DNA of 64,000 nucleotides from Streptomyces sp. CB01635 (GCF_002803065.1 NZ_NNBL01000001.1:1-64000); one strand, 5' to 3'. Positions 9,786 through 19,346 are shown, numbered from the stretch's first letter. Numbers and translations: made by a program. Notes: a model not told the origin generated them from the sequence alone.

Positions 9786-10469
9786 ATGGTGCAGAAGGCC
9801 AAGATCCTCCTGGTCGATGACCGGCCGGAGAATCTGCTGGCGCTGGAGGCCATCCTCTCCGCGCTCGATCAGACACTGGTGCGGGCATCGTCCGGGGAGG
9901 AAGCACTCAAAGCGCTACTCACGGACGATTTCGCGGTCATTCTGCTGGATGTTCAGATGCCGGGAATGGACGGTTTCGAAACCGCGGCGCACATCAAGCG
10001 CCGTGAGCGGACACGCGACATCCCGATCATCTTCCTCACTGCCATCAACCACGGCCCGCACCACACGTTCCGTGGGTACGCGGCCGGTGCGGTGGACTAC
10101 ATCTCGAAGCCGTTCGACCCGTGGGTCCTGCGCGCGAAGGTCTCGGTCTTCGTCGAGCTGTACATGAAGAACTGCCAACTGCGGGAGCAGGCAGCCCTGC
10201 TGCGGCTCCAGCTCGAGGGCGGCGGGAAGTCCGACGTCGGCGGCCCCAAGGAGCCGGCCGGGCTGCTGGCCGAACTCTCCGCGCGGCTCGCGGCCGTTGA
10301 GGAGCAGGCCGAGGCGCTCTCGAAGCAGCTCGACGACGACTCGGCGGACGCCGCCGCGGTCGCCACGGCAGCGCATCTCGAGCGCAAACTCACCGGACTG
10401 CGCCGCGCTCTTGACGCCCTGGAGCCCGGCACGGGAAGCGGCGCACCGTCACTTCCCTCGCAGAACTGA
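9786..10469 (+). CDS. osaB: OsaB-like response regulator
   Basis: The 227-residue protein has an N-terminal receiver (about residues 5-120) with acidic pair Asp11-Asp12, phospho-acceptor Asp55 in LLDVQMPGMDG, the conserved Thr/Ser region (FLTAIN) and KPFDP. The C-terminal half has no DNA-binding domain; residues of about 130-215 look like coiled coil (REQAALLRLQLE and LAAVEEQAEALSKQLDD). Output is therefore probably by protein contact. ATG 9786 is chosen because GAGGAGGG precedes it at the right distance; the frame is open further upstream (ATG 9672) but that segment is low-complexity and lacks receiver homology. It lies 274 bases after osaA and, in S. coelicolor, the homologue is needed for growth and morphology under osmotic stress. 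Confidence 0.92.
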   Translation: MVQKAKILLVDDRPENLLALEAILSALDQTLVRASSGEEALKALLTDDFAVILLDVQMPGMDGFETAAHIKRRERTRDIPIIFLTAINHGPHHTFRGYAAGAVDYISKPFDPWVLRAKVSVFVELYMKNCQLREQAALLRLQLEGGGKSDVGGPKEPAGLLAELSARLAAVEEQAEALSKQLDDDSADAAAVATAAHLERKLTGLRRALDALEPGTGSGAPSLPSQN

Positions 10470-10584
10470 GCAGCAGCCCACCTTTTGAGGAAGCGTCACC
10501 TCCGGGCACACCGATCCGCGACACGGACGGGTGAAGCAGTAGGCACACGTGTCCGTGGTGGTCTCCACCGGTAACCTCACACCC

Positions 10585-13356
10585 ATGGCCTCACGTCCCG
10601 CAGCCAAGAAGTCGCCCGCAAAGAGGGCGGCCGCGCCGACCAAGGCCCCGGCGAAGAAGGCCCCTGCCAAGAAGGTGGCCGCGAAGAAGCCCGCGGCCAA
10701 GAAGGCGCCCCCGAGGAAAGCCGCGGCGAAGAAGCCCGCGCCCAAGCCGGCGCCCAGCCCCACCGGGGGCGTGTACCGGCTCGCGCGCGCGCTCTGGCTC
10801 GGCGTCGCGCACAGTGTGGGCGCGATGTTCCGCGGCATAGGACGTGGCGCCAAGGGGCTCGACCCGGCACACCGCAAGGACGGCCTCGCACTCCTGCTCC
10901 TCGGCCTGGCGCTGATCGTCGCGGCGGGCACCTGGTCCAATCTGCGCGGACCCGTCGGCGACCTCGTCGAAATGCTCGTCACGGGCGCGTTCGGCCGCCT
11001 CGACCTGCTCGTACCGCTGCTGCTCGGCGGCATCGCCGTACGCCTCATCCGGCACCCCGAGAAGCCCGAGGCCAACGGGCGCATCGTGATCGGCCTGTCC
11101 GCGCTCGTCATCGGCGTGCTCGGCCAGGTCCACATCGCCTGCGGCTCGCCCGCCCGCACCGACGGCATGCAGGCCATAAGGGACGCCGGAGGGCTCATCG
11201 GCTGGGGCGCCTCCACCCCGCTGAGCTTCACCATGGGGGAGGTGCTCGCGGTACCGCTCCTCGTCCTGCTCACCGTCTTCGGACTGCTCGTGGTCACCGC
11301 GACGCCCGTGAACGCGATCCCGCAGCGGCTGCGGCTGCTCGGCGTGAAACTCGGCGTCGTCCATCCGGACCCCGAGGGCGACCTTCGCGGCGCCGACGGT
11401 GCGGCGGACGACGACGAGCGCTACGACGACCAGTGGCGCGAGTCCCTGCCCGCGCGCTCCAGGCGACGCCCGGCGGACCCGGAGGCGTACGACCCCGACC
11501 AGGCGGAGCAGGAGGCGCTCTCCAAGCGGCGCAGGCCCCGGCGCACGCCTGTGCAGCCCGTCGTGACCCGGCCCATGGACGCGGTCGACGTGGCCGCGGC
11601 GGCCGCTGCAGCGCTCGACGGGGCCGTGCTGCACGGCATGCCGCCGTCGCCGCTCGTCGCCGATCTGACACAGGGGGTCGGTACGGAGCGGAAAAGCGCT
11701 CCGGAGCGCACGGCGCCGGTACCGACCGCGCGGGCGAAGACCCCGGTGAAGGAGACCAAGGAGGCGGACCCGGAGCCCGCGGCCGCGGCGGCCAAGGCCG
11801 GCGTGCCCGACCTGACGAAGTCGGCCCCTGACGCCCCCCGCGACCTCCCTCCGCGCGCCGAGCAGCTCCAGCTGTCCGGCGACATCACCTACTCGCTGCC
11901 CTCGCTCGACCTCCTGGAGCGCGGCGGCCCCGGCAAGTCGCGCAGCGCGGCCAACGACGCCGTCGTCGACTCGCTGTCGAACGTCTTCTCCGAGTTCAAG
12001 GTCGACGCCACCGTCACCGGCTTCACGCGCGGCCCGACGGTCACCCGCTACGAGATCGAACTCGGCCCCGCCGTGAAGGTCGAGAAGATCACGGCGCTGG
12101 CGAAGAACATCGCCTACGCCGTCGCGTCCCCGGACGTCCGGATCATCTCGCCCATCCCCGGCAAGTCAGCCGTCGGCATCGAGATCCCGAACACCGACCG
12201 CGAGATGGTCAACGTGGGCGACGTGCTGCGCCTCGCCGACGCGGCCGAGGACGACCACCCGATGCTCGTCGCGCTCGGCAAGGACGTCGAGGGCGGCTAC
12301 GTCATGGCCAACATGGCGAAGATGCCGCACATCCTCGTCGCCGGCGCCACCGGCTCCGGAAAGTCCTCCTGCATCAACTGCCTGATCACCTCGATCATGT
12401 GCCGGGCGACCCCCGAGGACGTGCGCATGGTCCTCGTCGACCCCAAACGCGTCGAGCTCACCGCGTACGAGGGCATCCCGCACCTGATCACGCCGATCAT
12501 CACCAACCCCAAGCGGGCCGCCGAGGCGCTGCAGTGGGTCGTGCGCGAGATGGACCTGCGCTACGACGACCTCGCGGCATTCGGATACCGGCACATCGAC
12601 GACTTCAACCAGGCGATCCGCGACGGCAAGCTCAAGACGCCGGAGGGCAGCGAACGCGAGCTGAAGACGTACCCGTATCTGCTGGTCATCGTCGACGAGC
12701 TCGCGGACCTGATGATGGTCGCGCCGCGGGACGTCGAGGACTCGATCGTGCGCATCACGCAGCTCGCCCGCGCGGCCGGCATCCACCTGGTGCTCGCCAC
12801 CCAGCGGCCGTCGGTCGACGTCGTCACCGGCCTCATCAAGGCCAACGTCCCCTCCCGGCTCGCCTTCGCCACCTCCTCGCTCGCCGACAGCCGCGTCATC
12901 CTCGACCAGCCCGGCGCCGAGAAGCTGATCGGCAAGGGCGACGGGCTCTTCCTCCCGATGGGCGCGAACAAGCCCACCCGTATGCAGGGCGCGTTCGTCA
13001 CCGAGGACGAGATCCACGCCGTCGTCCAGCACTGCAAGGACCAGATGGCGCCCGTCTTCCGGGAGGACGTCACCGTCGGGACCAAGCAGAAGAAGGAGAT
13101 CGACGAGGACATCGGCGACGACCTCGACCTGCTGTGCCAGGCCGCTGAGCTGGTCGTTTCCACGCAATTCGGGTCCACGTCGATGCTCCAGCGCAAGCTG
13201 CGCGTCGGCTTCGCGAAGGCCGGGCGGCTCATGGACCTCATGGAGTCGCGGAACATCGTGGGCCCGAGTGAGGGTTCGAAGGCACGTGACGTTCTTGTGA
13301 AGCCTGACGAACTGGATGGAGTGCTCGCCGTGATCCGCGGGGAGGCTCAACCCTGA
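10585..13356 (+). CDS. ftsK: DNA translocase FtsK
   Basis: The product of about 923 residues starts with a Lys/Ala-rich tail (repeats of KKAPAKK type, residues 5-60) resembling histone H1-like tails. Four membrane segments follow (about 100-240, for example LLLLGLALIVAAG and VLAVPLLVLLTVFGLLVV), then a long charged Pro/Ala linker (about 250-430) and the motor. Walker A is GATGSGKSS (about 587), Walker B is LLVIVDELADLMMV, and the C-terminal gamma winged helix spans about 850-920 (STSMLQRKLRVGFAKAGRLMDLME), the DNA-sequence reader. FtsK pumps chromosomes through closing septa; in Streptomyces it acts at sporulation septation. No clear Shine-Dalgarno site precedes ATG 10585. GTG 10549 and nearby GTG codons are in frame alternatives. 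Confidence 0.96.
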   Translation: MASRPAAKKSPAKRAAAPTKAPAKKAPAKKVAAKKPAAKKAPPRKAAAKKPAPKPAPSPTGGVYRLARALWLGVAHSVGAMFRGIGRGAKGLDPAHRKDGLALLLLGLALIVAAGTWSNLRGPVGDLVEMLVTGAFGRLDLLVPLLLGGIAVRLIRHPEKPEANGRIVIGLSALVIGVLGQVHIACGSPARTDGMQAIRDAGGLIGWGASTPLSFTMGEVLAVPLLVLLTVFGLLVVTATPVNAIPQRLRLLGVKLGVVHPDPEGDLRGADGAADDDERYDDQWRESLPARSRRRPADPEAYDPDQAEQEALSKRRRPRRTPVQPVVTRPMDAVDVAAAAAAALDGAVLHGMPPSPLVADLTQGVGTERKSAPERTAPVPTARAKTPVKETKEADPEPAAAAAKAGVPDLTKSAPDAPRDLPPRAEQLQLSGDITYSLPSLDLLERGGPGKSRSAANDAVVDSLSNVFSEFKVDATVTGFTRGPTVTRYEIELGPAVKVEKITALAKNIAYAVASPDVRIISPIPGKSAVGIEIPNTDREMVNVGDVLRLADAAEDDHPMLVALGKDVEGGYVMANMAKMPHILVAGATGSGKSSCINCLITSIMCRATPEDVRMVLVDPKRVELTAYEGIPHLITPIITNPKRAAEALQWVVREMDLRYDDLAAFGYRHIDDFNQAIRDGKLKTPEGSERELKTYPYLLVIVDELADLMMVAPRDVEDSIVRITQLARAAGIHLVLATQRPSVDVVTGLIKANVPSRLAFATSSLADSRVILDQPGAEKLIGKGDGLFLPMGANKPTRMQGAFVTEDEIHAVVQHCKDQMAPVFREDVTVGTKQKKEIDEDIGDDLDLLCQAAELVVSTQFGSTSMLQRKLRVGFAKAGRLMDLMESRNIVGPSEGSKARDVLVKPDELDGVLAVIRGEAQP

Positions 13357-13565
13357 GGCGCGCGTCGCAGGGACAGCGCGCGCCCCCGCAGAAAGAACGG
13401 ACGGCTCACACTCGCGATCGACGCTCACTCGTAAGGGAGCGTGAGGCAACCGTTTCCCCTCCTCGTACGTCAAGTTGGGGGAGGGGCCAGGTACGTGTCC
13501 CAGCATCGGGGTGACCGGCCGTTGTGTCCGGCCATTCCGATGGCGTACAAAGTCGGACCGCCCGG

Positions 13566-13596
13566 TTGCCCCACCCTTTCGTACCCCCCCTAGACT
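13566..13596 (+). promoter_or_regulatory. Possible promoter of the rodZ-rimO-pgsA-cinA cluster
   Basis: A good -10 element TAGACT (13591-13596) lies 40 bases before the GTG start. The best -35 match, TTGCCC (13566-13571), is 19 bases away, which is long. The 280-base interval after ftsK shows no gene. Confidence 0.35.
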
Positions 13597-13636
13597 GAAC
13601 CTCCAGCAGGTGGTTACACGCTCGAAAGGCGCCCCC

Positions 13637-14515
13637 GTGTCCATCGGCAACTCCCCTGAAGACGACCGTCCTTCGGATGACCTTCACGCGACGCCCCCGC
13701 CGGCCGTCGAGCAGGTGCCCACGCCCGCGGACGACCGTCCCTCGATCGGACGTGTCCTCCGTCAGGGGCGCGTCGACGCCGGGATGACCGTCGACGAAGT
13801 CAGTACGTCCACCCGGGTGCGTGTCCCGATCGTGCACGCGATCGAGGAGGACGACTTCTCCCGGTGCGGCGGCGACGTCTACGCCCGCGGTCACATCCGG
13901 ACCATCGCGCGCGCCGTGGGCATCGATCCCGAGCCGCTTCTCGCCCAGTTCGCCGACGAGCACGGCGGGCGGCCCGCCCCGACTCCGGCCGCTCCGCTGT
14001 TCGAGGCCGAGCGGATCAGGTCCGAGCCGCGCCGGCCGAACTGGACGGCGGCCATGGTCGCCGCGATCGTCGCGGTGATCGGCTTCGTCGGGTTCACCGC
14101 GTTCGGCGGCAGCGACGACGGTGCCAAGCAGCAGGCGGCCGAGGGTGCGACACCGGCCACCGGCAAGCCCAAGCCCACGCAGACCCCCAAGGCCAACAAG
14201 CCCACCGACCCCAAGCCCGACCCGACGGACAGCGCGATCGCGGCCGCACCGCGCGACAAGGTCACCGTCAAGATCAACGCGGCGGACGGGCGCAGCTGGA
14301 TCTCCGCGAAGGACCACAACGGACGGATCATGTTCGACGGCCTGCTCGAGCAGGGTGAGTCGAAGACCTTCCAGGACAACCAGAAGGTCGACCTCGTCCT
14401 CGGCGACGCGGGCGCCATCCAGCTGTACGTGAACGGCAAGCAGGTGGACAACGAGTTCGAGCCCGGACAGGTCGAGCGCCTTACCTACACCAAGGGTGAT
14501 CCCGAGGTCGGATGA
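13637..14515 (+). CDS. RodZ-like helix-turn-helix membrane protein
   Basis: The 292-residue protein has the RodZ layout: an N-terminal HTH_25 domain (about residues 35-105, SIGRVLRQGRVDAGMTVDEVS then VYARGHIRTIARAVGIDP), one membrane segment (about 138-157, MVAAIVAVIGFVGFTAFGG), a Pro/Lys/Thr-rich periplasmic linker (about 165-205) and a beta-rich DUF4115 domain at the C-terminus (DGRSWISAKDHNG, VDLVLGDAGAIQLYVNG). RodZ proteins link the cytoskeleton to the cell-wall machinery. Streptomycete homologues next to ftsK are usually annotated only as HTH proteins. GTG 13637 is chosen: it has GAAAGG a few bases upstream and begins right before the conserved part. Confidence 0.85.
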   Translation: MSIGNSPEDDRPSDDLHATPPPAVEQVPTPADDRPSIGRVLRQGRVDAGMTVDEVSTSTRVRVPIVHAIEEDDFSRCGGDVYARGHIRTIARAVGIDPEPLLAQFADEHGGRPAPTPAAPLFEAERIRSEPRRPNWTAAMVAAIVAVIGFVGFTAFGGSDDGAKQQAAEGATPATGKPKPTQTPKANKPTDPKPDPTDSAIAAAPRDKVTVKINAADGRSWISAKDHNGRIMFDGLLEQGESKTFQDNQKVDLVLGDAGAIQLYVNGKQVDNEFEPGQVERLTYTKGDPEVG

Positions 14516-14593
14516 GCGGGAGGTTGCCCGGTGATGATCTCCGGGTAACCCTCGCGGGCGGGGCTGTCGGTGGGACGAAGTAGTCTTGAGCCC

Positions 14594-16054
14594 ATGCCCG
14601 AACGCCGTACCGTCGCCCTTGTCACTCTTGGCTGCGCCCGTAACGAGGTGGACTCGGAGGAGCTCGCAGGCCGCTTGGAGGCGGACGGCTGGGAGCTCGT
14701 CGAGGACGCCGAGGCCGCAGACGTCGCTGTCGTCAACACCTGTGGCTTCGTCGAAGCCGCCAAGAAGGACTCCGTCGACGCCCTTCTCGAAGCCAATGAC
14801 CTCAAGGGCCATGGCAGAACCCAGGCCGTCGTGGCCGTCGGCTGCATGGCCGAGCGGTACGGCAAGGACCTGGCGGAAGCCCTCCCCGAGGCCGACGGCG
14901 TGCTCGGCTTCGACGACTACGCGGACATCTCCGACCGGCTCCAGACCATCCTCAACGGCGGCATCCACGCCTCCCACACCCCGCGCGACCGGCGCAAGCT
15001 GCTGCCGATCAGCCCTGCCGAGCGGCAGGACGCGGGCGCCGAGGTGGCGCTTCCCGGGCACGCCCCCGTGGACCTGCCCGACGGTCTCGCGCCCGCGTCC
15101 GGCCCCCGTGCCCCGCTGCGCCGCCGCCTCGGGACGAACCCCGTCGCCTCGGTGAAGCTGGCGTCCGGCTGCGACCGCCGCTGCTCGTTCTGCGCCATCC
15201 CGTCCTTCCGCGGCTCCTTCATCTCACGCCGGCCCAGCGACGTCCTCGGTGAGACGCGCTGGCTCGCCGAACAGGGCGTCAAGGAGGTCATGCTCGTCTC
15301 CGAGAACAACACCTCGTACGGCAAGGACCTGGGCGACATCCGACTCCTGGAGACGCTGCTGCCCGAGCTGGCCGCCGTCGAAGGGATCGAGCGGGTGCGC
15401 GTCAGCTACCTCCAGCCCGCCGAGATGCGCCCCGGCCTCATCGACGTCCTCACGGGCACCGACAAGGTCGTCCCGTACTTCGATCTCTCGTTCCAGCACT
15501 CGGCGCCCGCCGTGCTGCGCTCCATGCGGCGCTTCGGGGACACCGACCGGTTCCTCGACCTGCTCTCCACGATCCGGGACAAGGCGCCGCAGGCCGGTGT
15601 CCGGTCGAACTTCATCGTGGGCTTCCCCGGCGAGAGCGAGGCCGACCTGGCCGAGCTGGAGCGCTTCCTCACCGGCGCCCGCCTCGACGCGATCGGCGTC
15701 TTCGGCTACTCCGACGAGGAGGGCACCGAAGCTGCGACGTACGAGCACAAGCTCGATGAGGACGTCGTCGCCGAGCGCCTCGCGCGCGTGTCGCGGCTCG
15801 CCGAGGAACTGGTCTCGCAGCGCGCGGACGAGCGCGTCGGCGAATCGGTCCACGTGCTCGTCGAGTCCATCGACGACGAGGACGGCGCTGTCGGGCGCGG
15901 AGAGCACCAGGCGCCCGAGACGGACGGACAGGTGCTGCTCACGAGCAGCGAGGGCCTGAGCGTGGGTCGTATCGTCGAGGCAAAGGTGATCGGCACCCAG
16001 GGCGTGGACCTGGTAGCCGAGCCGCTCGGGTGTTCTGAGGAGGCGGGCAGATGA
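14594..16054 (+). CDS. rimO: Ribosomal protein S12 methylthiotransferase RimO
   Basis: RimO adds a methylthio group to an aspartate of ribosomal protein S12 using two iron-sulfur clusters and S-adenosylmethionine. The 486-residue product has the UPF0004 domain with its three cluster cysteines ([30 protein letters not shown]), a radical-SAM core with [15 protein letters not shown], and a C-terminal TRAM region. NEVDSE is the RimO-type, not MiaB-type, N-terminal signature. A Pro/Ala-rich insertion of about 35 residues precedes the radical-SAM core (residues 140-180), which I regard as typical for streptomycetes. Its stop overlaps the pgsA start as ATGA, implying translational coupling. Confidence 0.95.
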   Translation: MPERRTVALVTLGCARNEVDSEELAGRLEADGWELVEDAEAADVAVVNTCGFVEAAKKDSVDALLEANDLKGHGRTQAVVAVGCMAERYGKDLAEALPEADGVLGFDDYADISDRLQTILNGGIHASHTPRDRRKLLPISPAERQDAGAEVALPGHAPVDLPDGLAPASGPRAPLRRRLGTNPVASVKLASGCDRRCSFCAIPSFRGSFISRRPSDVLGETRWLAEQGVKEVMLVSENNTSYGKDLGDIRLLETLLPELAAVEGIERVRVSYLQPAEMRPGLIDVLTGTDKVVPYFDLSFQHSAPAVLRSMRRFGDTDRFLDLLSTIRDKAPQAGVRSNFIVGFPGESEADLAELERFLTGARLDAIGVFGYSDEEGTEAATYEHKLDEDVVAERLARVSRLAEELVSQRADERVGESVHVLVESIDDEDGAVGRGEHQAPETDGQVLLTSSEGLSVGRIVEAKVIGTQGVDLVAEPLGCSEEAGR

Positions 16055-16731
16055 CCGGAGTCCCGGCGTCCGCTACGGGCGGTTCCGGTAGGCCGGCGCC
16101 CGGCGGGAAACTGGGCGCTGCGGCCGTCAACCAGGCCAGCCTGTGGAACATCGCGAACATCCTGACCATGGTCCGGCTCCTCCTCGTGCCGGGTTTCGTC
16201 GTGCTCTTGCTCACCGACGGCGGCTACGACCCCGTCTGGCGCGCCTGGGCCTGGGCGGCCTTCGCCGTCGCCATGATCACGGACGTCTTCGACGGGCATC
16301 TGGCGCGCACGTACAACCTGGTCACGGACTTCGGAAAGATCGCCGACCCCATCGCCGACAAGGCGATCATGGGGGCGGCCCTCATCTGTCTCTCCAGCCT
16401 CGGCGACCTCCCCTGGTGGGTGACGGGAGTGATCCTCGGGCGTGAGCTCGGGATCACCCTGCTGCGCTTCTGGGTCATCCGGTACGGGGTGATCCCGGCC
16501 AGCCGCGGCGGCAAGATGAAGACCCTCGCACAGGGCACGGCGGTCGGGATGTACGTCCTGGCGCTGACCGGGCCGCTGGCCACCTTCCGGTTCTGGGTGA
16601 TGGCGGTGGCGGTCGCGCTGACCGTGCTCACCGGGCTCGACTACGTGAAGCAGGCCGTGGTGCTGCGGCGGCAGGGCATGGCGGCCGAGCGTGCCGCCCG
16701 CGACGAACGTGAGGCGGCGGCGGAGCAGTGA
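16051..16731 (+). CDS. pgsA: CDP-diacylglycerol--glycerol-3-phosphate 3-phosphatidyltransferase
   Basis: PgsA makes phosphatidylglycerophosphate, the committed step to phosphatidylglycerol and cardiolipin, in the cytoplasmic membrane. The CDP-alcohol phosphotransferase motif D-x2-DG-x2-AR-x8-G-x3-D-x3-D is complete (starts DVFDGHLAR, ends IADPIADK, about residues 76-102). Five or six hydrophobic segments are visible in the 226 residues. The first 30 residues are a Gly/Pro/Ala-rich extension before [16 protein letters not shown]. It overlaps rimO by four bases and cinA by four bases, so rimO-pgsA-cinA form one coupled operon. Confidence 0.95.
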   Translation: MTGVPASATGGSGRPAPGGKLGAAAVNQASLWNIANILTMVRLLLVPGFVVLLLTDGGYDPVWRAWAWAAFAVAMITDVFDGHLARTYNLVTDFGKIADPIADKAIMGAALICLSSLGDLPWWVTGVILGRELGITLLRFWVIRYGVIPASRGGKMKTLAQGTAVGMYVLALTGPLATFRFWVMAVAVALTVLTGLDYVKQAVVLRRQGMAAERAARDEREAAAEQ

Positions 16732-17381
16732 CGTCCGGAGCGGTCGGCGGTGGCGGGGCGGACGGCCTCGCCACCGCCGCCGTGGTGCTCCGGCTGCTCA
16801 CCGAGCGCGGCGAGACCCTCGCGGTCGCCGAGTCGCTCACCGGCGGCCTCGTGGCGGCCGACATCACTTCGGTGCCGGGTGCCTCGCGCGTCTTCCGCGG
16901 GTCCGTGACCTCGTATGCGACCGAGCTGAAACGGGACGTCCTCGGCGTCGACGGCACTCTCCTGGCCGAGCGAGGAGCAGTGGATCCCGAGGTCGCCCTG
17001 CAGATGGCGACCGGGGTGCGCAGGGTCCTCGGTGCGGACTGGGGAATCGCGACCACAGGCGTGGCCGGGCCCGACGAGCAGGACGGGCAGCCGGTGGGGA
17101 CGGTGTTCGTGGCCGTCGCCGGTCCGGGGGATTCCATGGCCTTCGAGGCACGCTCCGGAGGGGCTGACGCGGGAACCGGCGCCGGGGTTGAGGGGGTCGG
17201 GGGTCAGGCCGGCAGTTTCGCTCGTAGCCGGAAAGTGGCCGCGTTGCGGTTGAACGGCGACCGTTCGGAAATCCGTATGAAGAGTGTACGGAGTGTGCTT
17301 GAGCTGCTGCTTGAGCGGCTCTTGAGCGAACGCGCAGAGAATGAGCGGGCACAGGATACGGAACAGAACGGGGGGTTTTGA
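16728..17381 (+). CDS. cinA: CinA-type nicotinamide-nucleotide amidase (C-terminal CinA domain only)
   Basis: The 217-residue protein is the stand-alone CinA C-terminal (PncC) domain that deamidates NMN for NAD salvage. Markers are TLAVAESLTGGLVAADITSVPGAS, FRGSVTSYATELKRDVLGV and GADWGIATTGVAGPDEQDGQPVGTV. Compared with the usual 160-170 residues there is an extra Gly/Ala-rich stretch (about residues 142-165, FEARSGGADAGTGAG onward) and a charged tail of about 15 residues. The GTG start overlaps the pgsA stop. Actinobacteria conserve this gene between pgsA and a clgR-type regulator. Confidence 0.9.
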   Translation: MTSGAVGGGGADGLATAAVVLRLLTERGETLAVAESLTGGLVAADITSVPGASRVFRGSVTSYATELKRDVLGVDGTLLAERGAVDPEVALQMATGVRRVLGADWGIATTGVAGPDEQDGQPVGTVFVAVAGPGDSMAFEARSGGADAGTGAGVEGVGGQAGSFARSRKVAALRLNGDRSEIRMKSVRSVLELLLERLLSERAENERAQDTEQNGGF

Positions 17382-17490
17382 TGTTTACAGCCCTGAGTGA
17401 ACACGACATCGCTCCCCGCACGGCCGCGGCGCAAGGCGGTACGGTGGGGCGTGAAGGATGCGGCTACGCGGTCCGAGGAGGGAGCCACCG

Positions 17491-17865
17491 ATGATTCTGC
17501 TCCGTCGCCTGCTGGGTGACGTGCTGCGTCGGCAGCGCCAGCGCCAGGGCCGTACTCTGCGCGAAGTCTCCTCGTCCGCCCGAGTCTCGCTCGGCTATCT
17601 CTCCGAGGTGGAGCGGGGGCAGAAGGAGGCATCCTCCGAGCTGCTGTCCGCTATTTGCGACGCGCTTGACGTACGGATGTCCGAGCTCATGCGCGAGGTG
17701 AGCGACGAGCTCGCGCTCGCCGAGCTGGCCGAGTCGGCAGCGGCTACTGATCCGGTGCCCGCACCGGTTCGCCCGCGGCTCAATTCTGTCTCCGTGGCCG
17801 GTGTCCCACCGGAACGGGTGACCATCAAGGCGCCTGCGGAAGCGGTGGACGTCGTCGCTGCGTGA
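17491..17865 (+). CDS. clgR: ClgR, transcriptional activator of clp protease and lon genes
   Basis: The 124-residue product is an XRE-type HTH regulator (HTH about residues 9-65: [20 protein letters not shown], then [21 protein letters not shown]). Size, sequence and position after cinA identify it as ClgR, which in S. lividans/S. coelicolor activates clpP1P2, clpC and lon and is itself a Clp substrate. The C-terminus ends EAVDVVAA; the final Ala-Ala is the known degradation signal of ClgR. ATG 17491 follows GAGGAGGGAG at good spacing. A strong terminator follows 48 bases after the stop. Confidence 0.93.
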   Translation: MILLRRLLGDVLRRQRQRQGRTLREVSSSARVSLGYLSEVERGQKEASSELLSAICDALDVRMSELMREVSDELALAELAESAAATDPVPAPVRPRLNSVSVAGVPPERVTIKAPAEAVDVVAA

Positions 17866-17912
17866 GTTCGCGCGGCGTGACGCCTCGTGCAGGTGTCACT
17901 CATAAGTGTGTG

Positions 17913-17945
17913 AAAGCCCCGGCCGGGAGATCGGCCGGGGCTTTT
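17913..17945 (+). terminator. Terminator after clgR
   Basis: AAAGCCCCGGCCG, loop ggagat, CGGCCGGGGCTTTT. This is a 13-bp perfect helix with a T-run. Confidence 0.92.
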
Positions 17946-18229
17946 GCATGCCGAGGGGGCTGGGTGGTGGGAGCGGTGTGTCAGGGGAGGGGCTGAGTGG
18001 CGGGAACGGGGTGTCATGAGGGGCGGGCCGGGGTGCTTGGAGCGGTGGGCCAGAGGTGCCGAGGCGGGCTCGACATGCCCGCATCAGGGCATTCGTGCCA
18101 TGGTGAAGGGGATTTCGACGTGGGCGGGAGCGCCTTCGGTGTGCGGGAACGCCTCCGTAGCGCCCTGCCGCCGGGTGGCGCCGGCGTTCGGGTTCGATCC
18201 GATCCGGCATCGGGCAGGAGGTGGCGGCC
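17946..18229. other. Interval without a recognisable gene
   Basis: Between the clgR terminator and the next gene the sequence is G-rich on the + strand (repeats of the GGGGCTGGGTGG type near 17953-18010). Open frames here show no family signature or ribosome site. It probably holds the promoter of the small membrane protein gene, but no clear -10/-35 pair stands out. Confidence 0.4.
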
Positions 18230-18622
18230 GTGGCGTGGCGGACCGTGCGCGGAATACCGGCCGGGGTGTGGCGGAACGCGCGCTGGATACCGGCCGTGGC
18301 CTTCGGGGCGCTGTGGTGGTGGGGCCTGCTGCGGCTCGCCTTCTCGCCGGACGCGGGAGCGTTCGAGGGAGCCGTGGCGGCCGGTGGGTGGGGGCTGAGC
18401 CTGCTGCCGGTGCACTGTGTGCCCAAGGCCCGGGCCGCGAGGGCGGTGGGGGCCGTGAGGCGGGGCGGGACTTCTGTGGGGGCGGGGCGGTCTTCTGGGA
18501 CGGCTGTGGGGGCGACGGGGGCCGATGGGGCGGCTATGAGGGCGAGGCGGTTCGCTGGGGCCGGCCTGCTTACCAGGGCATGGCGACGCCGCCGTTCGGG
18601 CGGAGGATCTGGCCCGTCGTGA
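18230..18622 (+). CDS. Small membrane protein of unknown function
   Basis: The start GTG 18230 has an excellent AGGAGGT seven bases upstream, the best evidence that this is a gene. The 130-residue product begins MAWRTVRGIPAGVWRNARWIP and has one clear hydrophobic segment (VAFGALWWWGLLRLAF, about residues 24-40) and a weaker one (VAAGGWGLSLLPVHCV, about 50-66). The remainder, from residue 70 onward, is Ala/Gly/Arg-rich and looks like non-conserved tail. Its 3' end overlaps the convergent SDR gene by 53 bases, so the true C-terminus may have been shorter before a stop was lost. I do not recognise the family. Confidence 0.55.
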   Translation: MAWRTVRGIPAGVWRNARWIPAVAFGALWWWGLLRLAFSPDAGAFEGAVAAGGWGLSLLPVHCVPKARAARAVGAVRRGGTSVGAGRSSGTAVGATGADGAAMRARRFAGAGLLTRAWRRRRSGGGSGPS

Positions 18623-19346
18623 ACGATGACGCGTCCGACGCCAGGTGCAGGACGGCGTGGGCGATGTCGTCCGCCTCGCCTACGCGGCCCAGCGGGGACA
18701 TCCGGACCATCAGAGCCTCGGTGTGCGACTGCTCCGACGCGTCGTGGCGGCCGGTCATGGGCGTACGGATCCAGCCGGGCGCTACCGCGTTGACCCGGAT
18801 GCCCTGCGGGCCGACCTCGGTCGCCAGGGTCTTCGTCAGCTGGACGACCGCGGCCTTCGAGGCGCCGTAGCACAGCAGTCCCGGGCCGCCGGTGTCCACG
18901 GCGCCCGACGCCATCGTGACGATGCTGCCGTGAGTGCCCGTCGCGATCATGGCGCGGGCGGCCTCCTGGCAGGCGTACAGCACCCCCTTGAAATTGATGC
19001 CTAGGACGCGGTCGAGGTCCTCGTCGCGGGTCTCCAGGACGGTGCTGCTGTGCATGATCCCGGCGATCGCGGCCATGACGTCGAGACGGCCCGTCGTGTC
19101 GACGGCCGCGGCCACCGCCTCGGCGAGCTGGGTGCGGTCCGCGACGTCGAGGGCGTGGGTGCGGGCCGTGCCGCCCCTGGCCTTGATCAGTGTCTCCGTC
19201 GCGTGCAGGCCCTGCGCGTCGCGGTCGGCACAGTGCACGGTGGCTCCGGCGTCGGCCAGGAGCAGGGCGGAAGCGCGTCCGATGCCGCTCGCGGCGCCGG
19301 TGACGAATGCGGTGCGTCCGGTGAGGTCGTACGCGGTGACGGGCAT
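18570..19346 (-). CDS. SDR family oxidoreductase
   Basis: A classical short-chain dehydrogenase/reductase of 258 residues. The NAD(P)-binding motif is TGAASGIG (about residues 14-21), followed by an acidic CADRD region (about 38-42) that suggests NAD preference, then DVADRTQL, catalytic Ser in TMASGAV, and YGASK (Tyr-x3-Lys). The usual NNAG motif reads AAIAG. The C-terminus, GQILRPNGGVAMPW, resembles the substrate-loop end of ketoacyl reductase-like enzymes. The substrate cannot be predicted. ATG 19346 is chosen because it begins the conserved Rossmann strand; a longer form from 19382 is possible. It lies convergent with the small membrane protein gene. Confidence 0.88.
   Translation of the reverse strand: MPVTAYDLTGRTAFVTGAASGIGRASALLLADAGATVHCADRDAQGLHATETLIKARGGTARTHALDVADRTQLAEAVAAAVDTTGRLDVMAAIAGIMHSSTVLETRDEDLDRVLGINFKGVLYACQEAARAMIATGTHGSIVTMASGAVDTGGPGLLCYGASKAAVVQLTKTLATEVGPQGIRVNAVAPGWIRTPMTGRHDASEQSHTEALMVRMSPLGRVGEADDIAHAVLHLASDASSFTTGQILRPNGGVAMPW

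Noticed and set aside
13475..13636. Longer N-terminus for the rodZ-like gene
   Set aside because: The frame is open but the translated stretch has no similarity to RodZ and would overlap the probable promoter; GTG 13637 has a ribosome site.
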